From positions 62,001 to 126,000 of the forward strand of contig NZ_JACJVO010000018.1 of assembly GCF_014212055.1 (NCBI RefSeq): DNA of 64,000 nucleotides, in the 5' to 3' direction. Of this stretch, positions 19,374 to 27,569 are shown one piece after another. The position numbers and the translations under genes are program-made. The stretch is from Cohnella zeiphila (GTDB lineage: Bacteria; Bacillota; Bacilli; Paenibacillales; Paenibacillaceae). Numbering within the stretch: position 1 is the first letter of the stretch; each line of letters begins with the position of its first letter. The notes under the pieces are model-generated. The model ran no database searches, was not told the origin of the DNA, and saw nothing but the letters and a program-made list of their open reading frames with translations.

Positions 19374-20498
19374 TTACTTTCTCCACACCATGCGATTGAT
19401 AACTCCTACGTACCCCTGGATAATACCCACGACTTTAGCTGATACATTGTCATCACTATAATCCGGTACCACTGTACCGTTCTCGCCAATTTCGTGCATA
19501 CGAACGGTCAGTTCAACTGCCTGAAGCAAGCTTTCTTCCGTTAGTCCTCCCAGAATGAAATTCCCCTTATCCATTGCCTCGGGGCGCTCCGTGCTCGTTC
19601 GGATCGAAACAGCAGGGAATCGGAAGTAACTCGCTTCTTCTGGTAATGTTCCGCTGTCCGATACAACGCAGTAAGCATTCTTCTGCAATGTAACGTAATC
19701 GCTGAAATTAAACGGCTTCATCGCTTGAACATTCGGATGGAATACAAATCCTCTCGCCTTGATGAACTTGTCGCTGCGGGGATGAACGGAATAGATCACC
19801 GGCATATCGTAATGCTCGGCCAATGCATTTAGCGCATTCATTAACGACCAGAAACTCGACTCAATGTCGATGTTCTCTTCGCGATGCGCAGAAACGAGAA
19901 TAAATTGTTTCGAATCAAGCGAAAGTCTGCTAAGCACATCACTTGCTTCGATTGTCTGCCTATTCTTATCAAGCACTTCCTTCATCGGCGAACCGACTAC
20001 GAACGTATACTCCTTACGTACTCCTTCAGCATACAAATACCGTCGCGCATGTTCGGTATAACACAAATTGACGTCACTCGTGTGATCGACAATTCTTCTA
20101 TTCACTTCTTCGGGCAAATTCTCATCGAAGCAACGATTGCCTGCTTCCAAATGGAAGATCGGGATTTTCAATCTCTTGGCTGAAATCACACACAAAGCAG
20201 AATTCGTATCTCCAAGCACCAACAGAGCGTCAGGACGCTCATTCGCCAGCAGCTCGTAAGACTTCGCCAAAACATTCCCCATTGTTTCACCGAGATGGCT
20301 TCCCGCAACATTCAAGTAGAAATCTGGAGCGCGCAAACAAAGATCATCAAAAAAAGCCTGGTTCAGTTCGTAGTCATAGTTCTGTCCTGTATGAACCAAC
20401 GTATGCTCAAAGTGAAGGTCGCAGCTTTTGATAATTTCGCTAAGTTTAATAATGTCCGGACGGGTTCCAATGATGGTCATAACCTTCAGTTTCCGCAT
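19374..20498 (-). CDS. UDP-N-acetylhexosamine 2-epimerase, FnlC/Cap5G-like
   Basis: A 374-residue epimerase of the WecB/GT-B fold that inverts C2 of a UDP-HexNAc. The start MRKLKVMTIIGTRPDIIKLS, the HTGQNYDYELN block and LEAGNRCFDENLPEE resemble FnlC/WbjD/Cap5G, which makes UDP-N-acetyl-L-fucosamine, more than the plain WecB that makes UDP-ManNAc. The later blocks VSAHREENID and SDSGTLPEEA (UDP site) are present. It is the last gene of a tightly packed set (epimerase 21793, cupin 21363, reductase 20509) with a ten-base gap. A small hairpin, GCAGCT..AGCTGC, lies downstream near 19320-19343 without a T-run. Confidence 0.88.
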   Translation of the reverse strand: MRKLKVMTIIGTRPDIIKLSEIIKSCDLHFEHTLVHTGQNYDYELNQAFFDDLCLRAPDFYLNVAGSHLGETMGNVLAKSYELLANERPDALLVLGDTNSALCVISAKRLKIPIFHLEAGNRCFDENLPEEVNRRIVDHTSDVNLCYTEHARRYLYAEGVRKEYTFVVGSPMKEVLDKNRQTIEASDVLSRLSLDSKQFILVSAHREENIDIESSFWSLMNALNALAEHYDMPVIYSVHPRSDKFIKARGFVFHPNVQAMKPFNFSDYVTLQKNAYCVVSDSGTLPEEASYFRFPAVSIRTSTERPEAMDKGNFILGGLTEESLLQAVELTVRMHEIGENGTVVPDYSDDNVSAKVVGIIQGYVGVINRMVWRK

Positions 20499-20508
20499 AT
20501 TTCCTCCG

Positions 20509-21366
20509 TCACTTCAGCACTAAAGTGCTCCTAATTGCTCCTAATTCTGCGATCATGTCACGTACCGTTGGGATCTCTAGCTTGGCACACAGCGCTTTTT
20601 CGGATCGAAGCGTACGGTCCACGGATGCCGGTGTCTTTTCTTCAATAGTAAGGCTGAGACCGAATGTTTCATTGAAGTAATTCATCATATCAAGCTTACT
20701 GACATCATCTTTTGCGTGTACATGAAATAGTCCCGTCTCATACCAATTTTCACGGATGATCCGATCGCAAATTTTCGCGTACTGGTCGGTCGTGATACCG
20801 TTCCAGAGATGAGTGGAGAACCCCCCTACCGTCTTGCCCTTCTGACTCTTCACCCATGAGATCAAGCTTGCGAATTTATGAATCTCTTCACCAATAATAC
20901 TCGTACGTAGAACCATTGCCTTGCTTGCGCACTCGCCTAGCGACTTACTCTTGCCGTAGTCATCAAGCGCATCGTGCAGATCGCTCTCAACATATTTACC
21001 CTTTGCTCCCGAATAAGCACAATCCGTTGTAATATGCAAAAGTCGACTTCCATTCTGATGACACCAATCAGCCAGTCTCCATGGGAATAGCGCGTTTAAA
21101 GAAATCGCAACGGCCGGGTCTGCAGCCATGAATGGTTTGATAACGCCGATGCAATTAATTACGTAATCGACTTGCGCAGGAAGCTCTTCAAAAGAAGAAT
21201 GCGAGGCATCGAAGTAAACCACTTCTTTGATCGAACCACTTATTGTCGGCTTCGCACTATCCGTACGGTAAGTTGCGATAACCTCGTATTGGGACTGGCT
21301 GGAAAAATAACGGACGACTGCATTCCCAAGCATCCCTGTGCTGCCCAACACCAATATCCGCTTCAT
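20509..21366 (-). CDS. RmlD-like SDR nucleotide-sugar reductase
   Basis: A 285-residue extended short-chain dehydrogenase. LGSTGMLGNAV (residues 7-17) binds NAD(P), and TDCAYSGAKGKYVESD followed by YGKSKSLGE carries the YxxxK catalytic pair. Closest in style to dTDP-4-dehydrorhamnose reductase (RmlD) and to the reductase half of FnlB/Cap5F. It probably reduces a 4-keto nucleotide sugar. The frame is open upstream, but ATG at 21366 overlaps the cupin gene stop (ATGA) and gives the typical start MKRILVLGSTG. It forms one transcript with its neighbours. Confidence 0.87.
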   Translation of the reverse strand: MKRILVLGSTGMLGNAVVRYFSSQSQYEVIATYRTDSAKPTISGSIKEVVYFDASHSSFEELPAQVDYVINCIGVIKPFMAADPAVAISLNALFPWRLADWCHQNGSRLLHITTDCAYSGAKGKYVESDLHDALDDYGKSKSLGECASKAMVLRTSIIGEEIHKFASLISWVKSQKGKTVGGFSTHLWNGITTDQYAKICDRIIRENWYETGLFHVHAKDDVSKLDMMNYFNETFGLSLTIEEKTPASVDRTLRSEKALCAKLEIPTVRDMIAELGAIRSTLVLK

Positions 21367-21800
21367 CGAAAATCCTCCTGCCAAATGTTCCAAGTGTCGT
21401 AGTCTTTGCGAATATCGTCGCCTCGACTTTCTTCTAGCGTCGATGTTGAGAAAAACATCAGTTTCGTATTCACCGTTAAACTCATGAATCCGTTGTAATA
21501 GCCCGGAGGTATCCATAGCACAGCCGGCGACTGTTCCGATAACACAACTTTCTTCACAGCGGCCAAATCTCCAATTGCAGCCGCTAGCGGCACAGCCCCT
21601 ATAAGTGCCGATCCAGAAACCGCATAGACATATTTGCCTTCTCTTTCATGCCCGTGCCATGCTCGAATAAATCCTTGTCTGTGATTCTCCACTTGATAGA
21701 AGCGTTTCACTTCTGCAAAAGAAAAATCATTAACAAATCGGAGACTGCCGCGATCATCTACCGCTAACCCGCCCCTAATCAATTCGATCTGGTCACCCAC
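21363..21800 (-). CDS. RmlC-type cupin, nucleotide-sugar 3,5-epimerase-like (GTG start)
   Basis: A 145-residue cupin resembling the dTDP-4-dehydrorhamnose 3,5-epimerase family: RFVNDFSFAEVKRFYQVEN, RAWHGHEREGKYVYAVSG (metal or substrate histidines HGH) and the WIPPGYYNGFMSL strand. It is shorter than RmlC (about 180), close to isomerases such as FdtA or to the cupin half of FnlB. The GTG at 21800 is preceded by GGAGAGGAG nine bases away and overlaps the upstream stop codon (GTGGGTGA), so I preferred it to the ATG at 21857 inside the neighbouring gene. Confidence 0.8.
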   Translation of the reverse strand: MGDQIELIRGGLAVDDRGSLRFVNDFSFAEVKRFYQVENHRQGFIRAWHGHEREGKYVYAVSGSALIGAVPLAAAIGDLAAVKKVVLSEQSPAVLWIPPGYYNGFMSLTVNTKLMFFSTSTLEESRGDDIRKDYDTWNIWQEDFR

Positions 21801-22749
21801 GAGCGCCACTCCTCTCCAGTTCTCGCATATATGCCACATTTGAATACACCGGATCACTTGGATCCTTCACACGGCTCTCGGAGATTGCCCATGCAATTTC
21901 TTCTATTCCTTCTGTCAGTGTAAATTTGGGACGCCAGCCTGTCTCAAGAATACGGCTATTGTCCACCTTGTAATCCCGCAAGTCTTCGAACTTGATATCT
22001 TGATGCTTAATCTTCATATCAGGGACAATCTTCTTAATCTCTTCCGCCAGATCTGCGATAACGACGTTCTGTTCAGATAGGTTGTATAAACCGCGCACAT
22101 TATGTTTCAAGCAGTAAGCGACAGCATGCGCCACATCTTTAACGTGTAGAATCGGTCTCCATTGTTGCCCTCCGAAGACAGACACTTCGCCTTTTTGAAT
22201 CGCATGCAGCGTAAGAACATTAACTACTAGGTCAAAACGAAGACGCGAGAACATATCGCCAACGCCATAGAGCGTGCCTAATCGGAAGATCAAATAATCT
22301 TTTGCGTGATTCACAATATATTGTTCAGCCTCAAGCTTGGTCGAAGCGTATGCGGATAGAGGATTCGGCTTCGCATCTTCATTAATCAGACTTTTATTCA
22401 TACCGTAAACTGAACAAGTAGACATGAATACAATCGTGCCGTCGTAATGATCCACCAACCACTTCGGTGCATCGGCATTAATCTCTTCCGTGAGCGGCAG
22501 ATTAACGGCACAAGCACCATCGCCAACGAGCGCCGCAAGCCAAATCACGAAATTATATTCCGGCAGAATCTTCGCCAACTTCTCGCGATCTCGAATATCT
22601 CCATAGATAAACTTAACGTTTTTCAAAAAATGATTTTCGAACAACAGATTATCATAAACCGTAATATCGAAGTCCGTGCTTTGCTGCAATAGATCTGTCA
22701 TATATCCGCCAATATAGCCTGCACCGCCAACAATTAGTGCCTTCTTCAT
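21793..22749 (-). CDS. NAD-dependent nucleotide-sugar epimerase/dehydratase
   Basis: A 318-residue extended SDR: GGAGYIGGYM at residues 8-17 binds NAD, STCSVYGMN near 110 carries the catalytic Ser/Thr, and YASTK near 133 is the YxxxK pair. Typical substrates are UDP- or dTDP-hexoses, with 4-epimerase or 4,6-dehydratase chemistry; the precise reaction cannot be read here. It is the first of four overlapping genes (overlaps of 8 and 4 bases, then a ten-base gap) that should make one deoxy- or acetamido-sugar nucleotide. Confidence 0.87.
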   Translation of the reverse strand: MKKALIVGGAGYIGGYMTDLLQQSTDFDITVYDNLLFENHFLKNVKFIYGDIRDREKLAKILPEYNFVIWLAALVGDGACAVNLPLTEEINADAPKWLVDHYDGTIVFMSTCSVYGMNKSLINEDAKPNPLSAYASTKLEAEQYIVNHAKDYLIFRLGTLYGVGDMFSRLRFDLVVNVLTLHAIQKGEVSVFGGQQWRPILHVKDVAHAVAYCLKHNVRGLYNLSEQNVVIADLAEEIKKIVPDMKIKHQDIKFEDLRDYKVDNSRILETGWRPKFTLTEGIEEIAWAISESRVKDPSDPVYSNVAYMRELERSGARG

Positions 22750-22821
22750 GACCTCGAACCCCTTCGATGGGTTATTGCTTCAGAGAAGCCTATCTTTATT
22801 ATCGAAATTTACTACTGTTTC

Positions 22822-24177
22822 TTAAAGAGAATTATTCTCGCAATGATTAGGAATTCTAAGCAACATCTGATTCCCCATATCGATAATAACCTTCTTAAAT
22901 TGACTTATTAATAACTTCACATCGTTAATTGTATATTCCACTCCTTCTAAACCATCAAAAGCGGACACCCATTTCAACGGTGAAATCTCGCTGAGCACGG
23001 AATCTAGTTCTTGCTTAGTTGTTAAGAAGTGAAATCCTAACGATTTCAACTGTTGAACAATGGGTTCTGGCGTTTCATTTGCAACAATTACGAGAGTACG
23101 GTTCCTCATCTCTACCAATCGATCAAGCGATATGCACTCAAGACCCTCAATGAATGTCTTCCACTTTTCTGTATTGTTATCACAAAAGCAGTCAATTTGA
23201 ACCAGTCTACCCTGTAGCAAATGGAGCAAACGCCTTCCGTATACACCAGCACCGAATATACAAATACGATCAGTGCAACCATTAGTAATTCGCATTAGAT
23301 GAAGTTTTAGCTTATGAATGTCAACATATGCATAATCCGGCACTTCCTCCTCTTGCAACCTTGCATTCGAATACTGATACGCCGCATACAGCTTATTTGC
23401 CTGTAGAAATTGACTTATTCTAGCGTAGAATCGATACGCAGACCCATACATCTGATTCATTTCCAGTTCGGTTAACTGTTCTATGAAACCAATATACAGT
23501 TGATTACGTTCTGTCTGATGTTGTGGGATTGTACGGCTCCCTTGATCTGGGTGTAATCGTCCGATTATTAACGATTCTGGAACATAAAGTAATCGTTCAT
23601 ATCGAAACATCCGGAACCACAAATCATAATCTTGTGTTGTGATTAAACTTTCGTCAAATTGACCCACTCGTTCAAAATGAGACTTATGTATTAACAAACT
23701 ACATCCGTGAATTAAACCTTCTATCACCGGGAATACAGAATTTTGCAATTGTTCCACGGTATGCATGTTACTAAGCTTCAGTTGTGTCGTCACTACATCT
23801 GTTTCCATGAAGTCCACATCACTCAATACAATGGACCTCTCATTCCCACTGTTTTGTAACGCTTCAATCTGTTTTTCCACTTTCTGCGGATAGTACAAAT
23901 CATCGTGCGATAACCATGAGAAGTAGTCACCCTTCATCTCTTCAATCGCATAATTCAATGCTGTAGCTACTCCGCCATTGTTTTTATGTAGATAACGAAT
24001 ACGATCGCCATAGGACAGTGCAATTCGTTCCGTCTCCCCCTCATCCTTCGATCCATCATTCACAATAATTACTTCAATATTCGGATACGTTTGTGCTAAC
24101 GCACTATCGATCGCTTCGCGCATATAGTTTGCTCCGTTGTACACTGGGATAACAATGGATACCAACGGCATTTGCAT
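22822..24177 (-). CDS. GT2 glycosyltransferase with C-terminal Rossmann-like module
   Basis: The 451-residue protein begins with a GT-A domain (VSIVIPVYNGANYMREAID at residues 6-24, the DGS motif at 41-43, the metal-binding HDD at 91-93 and YDLWFRM near 184) that transfers a sugar from an activated donor. After a helical linker, a Rossmann-like module follows (ICIFGAGVYGRRLLHLL near 305-321, then CFCDNNTEKW). The same module occurs in three other island proteins. ATG at 24177 overlaps the upstream stop by one base (TAATG). No membrane segment is visible, so it acts in the cytoplasm. Confidence 0.86.
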   Translation of the reverse strand: MQMPLVSIVIPVYNGANYMREAIDSALAQTYPNIEVIIVNDGSKDEGETERIALSYGDRIRYLHKNNGGVATALNYAIEEMKGDYFSWLSHDDLYYPQKVEKQIEALQNSGNERSIVLSDVDFMETDVVTTQLKLSNMHTVEQLQNSVFPVIEGLIHGCSLLIHKSHFERVGQFDESLITTQDYDLWFRMFRYERLLYVPESLIIGRLHPDQGSRTIPQHQTERNQLYIGFIEQLTELEMNQMYGSAYRFYARISQFLQANKLYAAYQYSNARLQEEEVPDYAYVDIHKLKLHLMRITNGCTDRICIFGAGVYGRRLLHLLQGRLVQIDCFCDNNTEKWKTFIEGLECISLDRLVEMRNRTLVIVANETPEPIVQQLKSLGFHFLTTKQELDSVLSEISPLKWVSAFDGLEGVEYTINDVKLLISQFKKVIIDMGNQMLLRIPNHCENNSL

Positions 24178-25250
24178 TAGCGATTCTCCATTCTTTCACG
24201 ATAGATTGATTTAACATAAGATTTTTTCCCATATGCTTGAACGTATTTTTTTCCTCGAGCTTTCAGTACAAGGTACAGAGACCGAACCCACCTTCTGCGC
24301 ACAAAAAAAGGAATTAGTCGACTGTCTGTTTTCCTAGTTCTACGATAGCTTCTAGAGGCTTGTTTAACTAACGGATGGTTAACAATAGTCCGTAGTTGAT
24401 TGTGCAAATTCTGCTTTCCAAAAAACTCAAAATAAGCTCCCATGTGAACCAGATTGATAATCACAGCATCAATAAATGTCTGAAACAATCGCTGATCCGC
24501 ATCCGTTATTCCCTGACTTCTAATATGACTGAACAGTCGCTCGAAGTATTTAAGTTTAAGCACGTATAAGTCAGGCGGAAAATAGGATACTGCGCTCACA
24601 CGTTCATCTAGGTTATAGGAATAGTACTTGTAAAAGGCTTCATTCACGAAGCCAATCATTCTACAATGACACATGTATTCAAGCGCAAAGAGACCATCCT
24701 CTCCTATAACAAATTCAGTATTAAACTGAATTTGGTTGGATACGATTATCTCCCGTTTAAATAACATATAGCAAGCACTATGGAACACTGCCCACAGACT
24801 CCGATCTGTATAGGTGCGTATCAACACTTCTGTTGCGGGATACACTCCTGCTTCCATGGTTCTCGGTTTATTATCCTGGTTCACATACATAAAGTCACAA
24901 GCGACTAGATCACAAGACTGATTCTGCATAACAGTAACAAGAGCCGCCGTCATGCCTTTTTCAATTATGTCATCCGAGTCGAGAAACTGTACATACTCAC
25001 CTGTCGCAGCGTTCAATCCTGCGTTCCTTGCAGCTGATACTCCACTATTATGCTGATGAATCACCTTAAGCCTGCGATCTGAAAGGGCTATCTCATCGCA
25101 TCTTTTCCCTGAACTATCTGTAGAGCCGTCATTCACTAAAATAACCTCAATATGTTCATAAGATTGAGCCAACGCACTCTCGACGCTTCTGCGAACATAG
25201 CGTTCTGTATTGTAGACGGGGATGATGATAGAAACAAGTGGTTTATTCAT
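24177..25250 (-). CDS. GT2 family glycosyltransferase
   Basis: A 357-residue GT-A glycosyltransferase: VSIIIPVYNTERYVRRSVE at residues 6-24, the DGSTD block at 41-45, GVSAARNAGLN near 70-80 and DSDD at 91-94, the metal site. The C-terminal third is basic (RRTRKTDSRLIPFFVRRRWV near 300), as in enzymes that lie on the inner membrane surface. It resembles CpsJ/EpsJ-type transferases of capsule loci. It is directly coupled to the next GT2 gene. About 120 bases without a visible feature separate it from the WbsX gene upstream. Confidence 0.88.
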   Translation of the reverse strand: MNKPLVSIIIPVYNTERYVRRSVESALAQSYEHIEVILVNDGSTDSSGKRCDEIALSDRRLKVIHQHNSGVSAARNAGLNAATGEYVQFLDSDDIIEKGMTAALVTVMQNQSCDLVACDFMYVNQDNKPRTMEAGVYPATEVLIRTYTDRSLWAVFHSACYMLFKREIIVSNQIQFNTEFVIGEDGLFALEYMCHCRMIGFVNEAFYKYYSYNLDERVSAVSYFPPDLYVLKLKYFERLFSHIRSQGITDADQRLFQTFIDAVIINLVHMGAYFEFFGKQNLHNQLRTIVNHPLVKQASRSYRRTRKTDSRLIPFFVRRRWVRSLYLVLKARGKKYVQAYGKKSYVKSIYRERMENR

Positions 25251-25369
25251 CTCTTAGCCCCACATTCGCATACAGGACGTTTGGACCTCGCTTAATGACA
25301 TACGAATTAAAGATGACCCTGTTCATCTTAAGTTCGCTCCTTGTTCAATTGTCGAGTATGACTAGCATC

Positions 25370-27505
25370 CTAGCAATTCATGTGTATAGCATCCAGCGTT
25401 GCTTTTAAGTAAGCATCTCCGTACTTCCTGTCCGGCTCCAAGTGGGCTCCTTCGGCCCATTCGTTCCACGCGTTGATAAATATAAGCCGCTGATCCTTAG
25501 GGAATCTGCTTGTAAAATCAACGATGGACAGCAACAATTTCTTATATTCCTCCGGTGCTGCATTTTTAAATATTTCCGCTTTTGTGAGCCGTCGGGCAGT
25601 ATTATCCCAACTAGGCATCACACCTCTAAAATTCAGGAAGTCGGTTTTACGTATATTCATCATTCTGGCTGAGAATTCTCTATAATCATAAATGTGCCCG
25701 CTAAATTCCGGGTTTAGATTCTCTATTCCTTCTGTTGTGGCACGACTTCTTCCCTTATGAGGAGGGAACTCCGTCGCAGAATCACACCCTCGAATCAGAG
25801 GATTATGCGCATTAAAGGCCTGAACCATTGAAACATGAATATGCGACAAGCCATTCTCTGCACAAACCTTTCTCCAGCCTATTATCGTATTTTCAATGTC
25901 TTCAAAAAGATCAACTCTATAAATCAATAGTAAAGGCGCACCATTTACAGTAATATAACGTGGGTCTTTTAAAATGGGGATGATATCTAGTATAAACTTC
26001 TCATCAGTTTCGCTATTATGAACCTGCTGCATTAGCACTTCACTTTCAGAACCATCCCAACGCCTACTCCACGTCTCATTCGCCCAACAGATACAAAAGG
26101 GAAAATCAAGAGTTTTATCTTCAAGGATTCTATCTAGAGGCTTTTCAAGCAGACGTTTCCCATTGAACCAATAGTAATAATAGCAGAAGCCGTAAATACC
26201 ATATTGCTTAGCCAATTCAATTTGTTTGCGCTGCACGTCATCGTCATCAACTAAATCATAATATCCTAACCTGCCGGGTTCGTGGGGCTGATAATGACCA
26301 GAAAACATCGGAAAGGCACGCTTAACATTAACCCACTCGGTAAACCCCTCTCCCCACCATTTGTTGTTTTCTGGAATAGGGTGAAACTGCGGGAGATAAA
26401 AAGCTATTGGTTTTATGCCATTTTCGTGTTTTACGACTTCATCGACTCTGTAATGATATAACACTTCTTTAATAATAAAGACATCTGACTTCTGAAGGGA
26501 ATACACGCGGTCAAATGCTCTTATATCGATAGCGAAGAAGTTGCGAACGAGTCCCTTAAGGGTAATATTGTCATCCTGAATATAGTCATCCTTGTAAAAA
26601 GGGGCGATGTAGCTATCCTTGTAAAGACGATCTTCATATGCAGTAATAAGCGAATATCCGCTATGCCTGTACGCCTCGGAAATAGCATAGACCGCATTAG
26701 AGGAAAGAACATCATGTCCATTCATCACCACAATATAATCGTACCCGCTGACATAAGGCTTCACATATTCAAGAAAGTCGAACGCATCAACTATCGGTCG
26801 ATCCGTTACAACAACTTTTGCCCTTATATGTAGGTCCGTTTCTTTCAGCCACTGCTCCGCAGAAGATAGGTTTTCCTTACAAAAAAAGAACACGGGATCG
26901 AATCCAGCATACCCTTGCCCCTTAATACTCTTCATACAAGCTTCAAAATATGTATCATTAAAATCCGACGTTCCATTCACACATAATATAATTTTTCTAT
27001 TTTGAGTTGTATTAACCGTTCCAACAGGTTGCTCAACAAAAGAATACGGACTCCCGTCGAAATTAATAAGGTACTTCAAAATATCCTGCCAACGATCTAT
27101 TTTTTTACAATCAAAAATCAATTCACGCATGGTCGGAACACCGCTAGGTGAAATAGCCGAAAAGGCTGCAGTATCGATTTGCTCCGTGAGTCCGGCGGTG
27201 CTGACATCAGCCGAAAAGTCACTCATCATACAAACCGTGCTTGCCCCCAACTCATGGAACTGGCGAGTTATAACGTCAGCATAACGCGATGTACATACTA
27301 CAATCGTTGCACTGCCGATTATAGATTGATTCTGCTGAGGGGATAAGATCTCGCAGCCATCGTAACAATCCCCCTGCAAATCAGGATTATTGTCCAAAAA
27401 GCCTACCACAGGAATGTTACACTTACGCAAAAGATGATAAAACAACACACCCCTTGCGGAAAAAGGGACAATATAAACCGGCTGATTTAATTTATGAATA
27501 TCCAC
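25370..27505 (-). CDS. WbsX-family glycan protein: Rossmann-like module + GT-A-like domain + GH99-like domain
   Basis: The 711 residues form three parts. First, a Rossmann-like module (YIVPFSARGVLFYHLL near 9-24, GFLDNNPDLQGDCYDG near 32-47). Second, a GT-A-like domain (about 145-330; ILCVNGTSDF and YDYIVVMNGHDVLSS, where a usual DxD is replaced by NGHD). Third, a WbsX/GH99-like domain from about residue 360 (KPIAFYLPQFHPIPENNKWW, EWVNVKRAFPMFSGHYQPH, FINAWNEWAEGAHLEPD). WbsX proteins occur in O-antigen and capsule loci and may transfer or trim sugars. GTG at 27505 has GGAGG eight bases upstream; the TTG at 27520 lies inside that ribosome site, so I discarded it. Confidence 0.84.
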   Translation of the reverse strand: MDIHKLNQPVYIVPFSARGVLFYHLLRKCNIPVVGFLDNNPDLQGDCYDGCEILSPQQNQSIIGSATIVVCTSRYADVITRQFHELGASTVCMMSDFSADVSTAGLTEQIDTAAFSAISPSGVPTMRELIFDCKKIDRWQDILKYLINFDGSPYSFVEQPVGTVNTTQNRKIILCVNGTSDFNDTYFEACMKSIKGQGYAGFDPVFFFCKENLSSAEQWLKETDLHIRAKVVVTDRPIVDAFDFLEYVKPYVSGYDYIVVMNGHDVLSSNAVYAISEAYRHSGYSLITAYEDRLYKDSYIAPFYKDDYIQDDNITLKGLVRNFFAIDIRAFDRVYSLQKSDVFIIKEVLYHYRVDEVVKHENGIKPIAFYLPQFHPIPENNKWWGEGFTEWVNVKRAFPMFSGHYQPHEPGRLGYYDLVDDDDVQRKQIELAKQYGIYGFCYYYYWFNGKRLLEKPLDRILEDKTLDFPFCICWANETWSRRWDGSESEVLMQQVHNSETDEKFILDIIPILKDPRYITVNGAPLLLIYRVDLFEDIENTIIGWRKVCAENGLSHIHVSMVQAFNAHNPLIRGCDSATEFPPHKGRSRATTEGIENLNPEFSGHIYDYREFSARMMNIRKTDFLNFRGVMPSWDNTARRLTKAEIFKNAAPEEYKKLLLSIVDFTSRFPKDQRLIFINAWNEWAEGAHLEPDRKYGDAYLKATLDAIHMNC

Positions 27506-27569
27506 AGGAGTATCCTCCAAAGCATTGTTTAGGCTTCACCATAAATGTGAAGTTTCTCGTATCATTGAA

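Noticed and set aside
21367..21516. Extended N-terminus of the RmlD-like reductase (open frame to 21516)
   Set aside because: It overlaps the cupin gene in another frame, and the SDR motif begins at the ATG at 21366.
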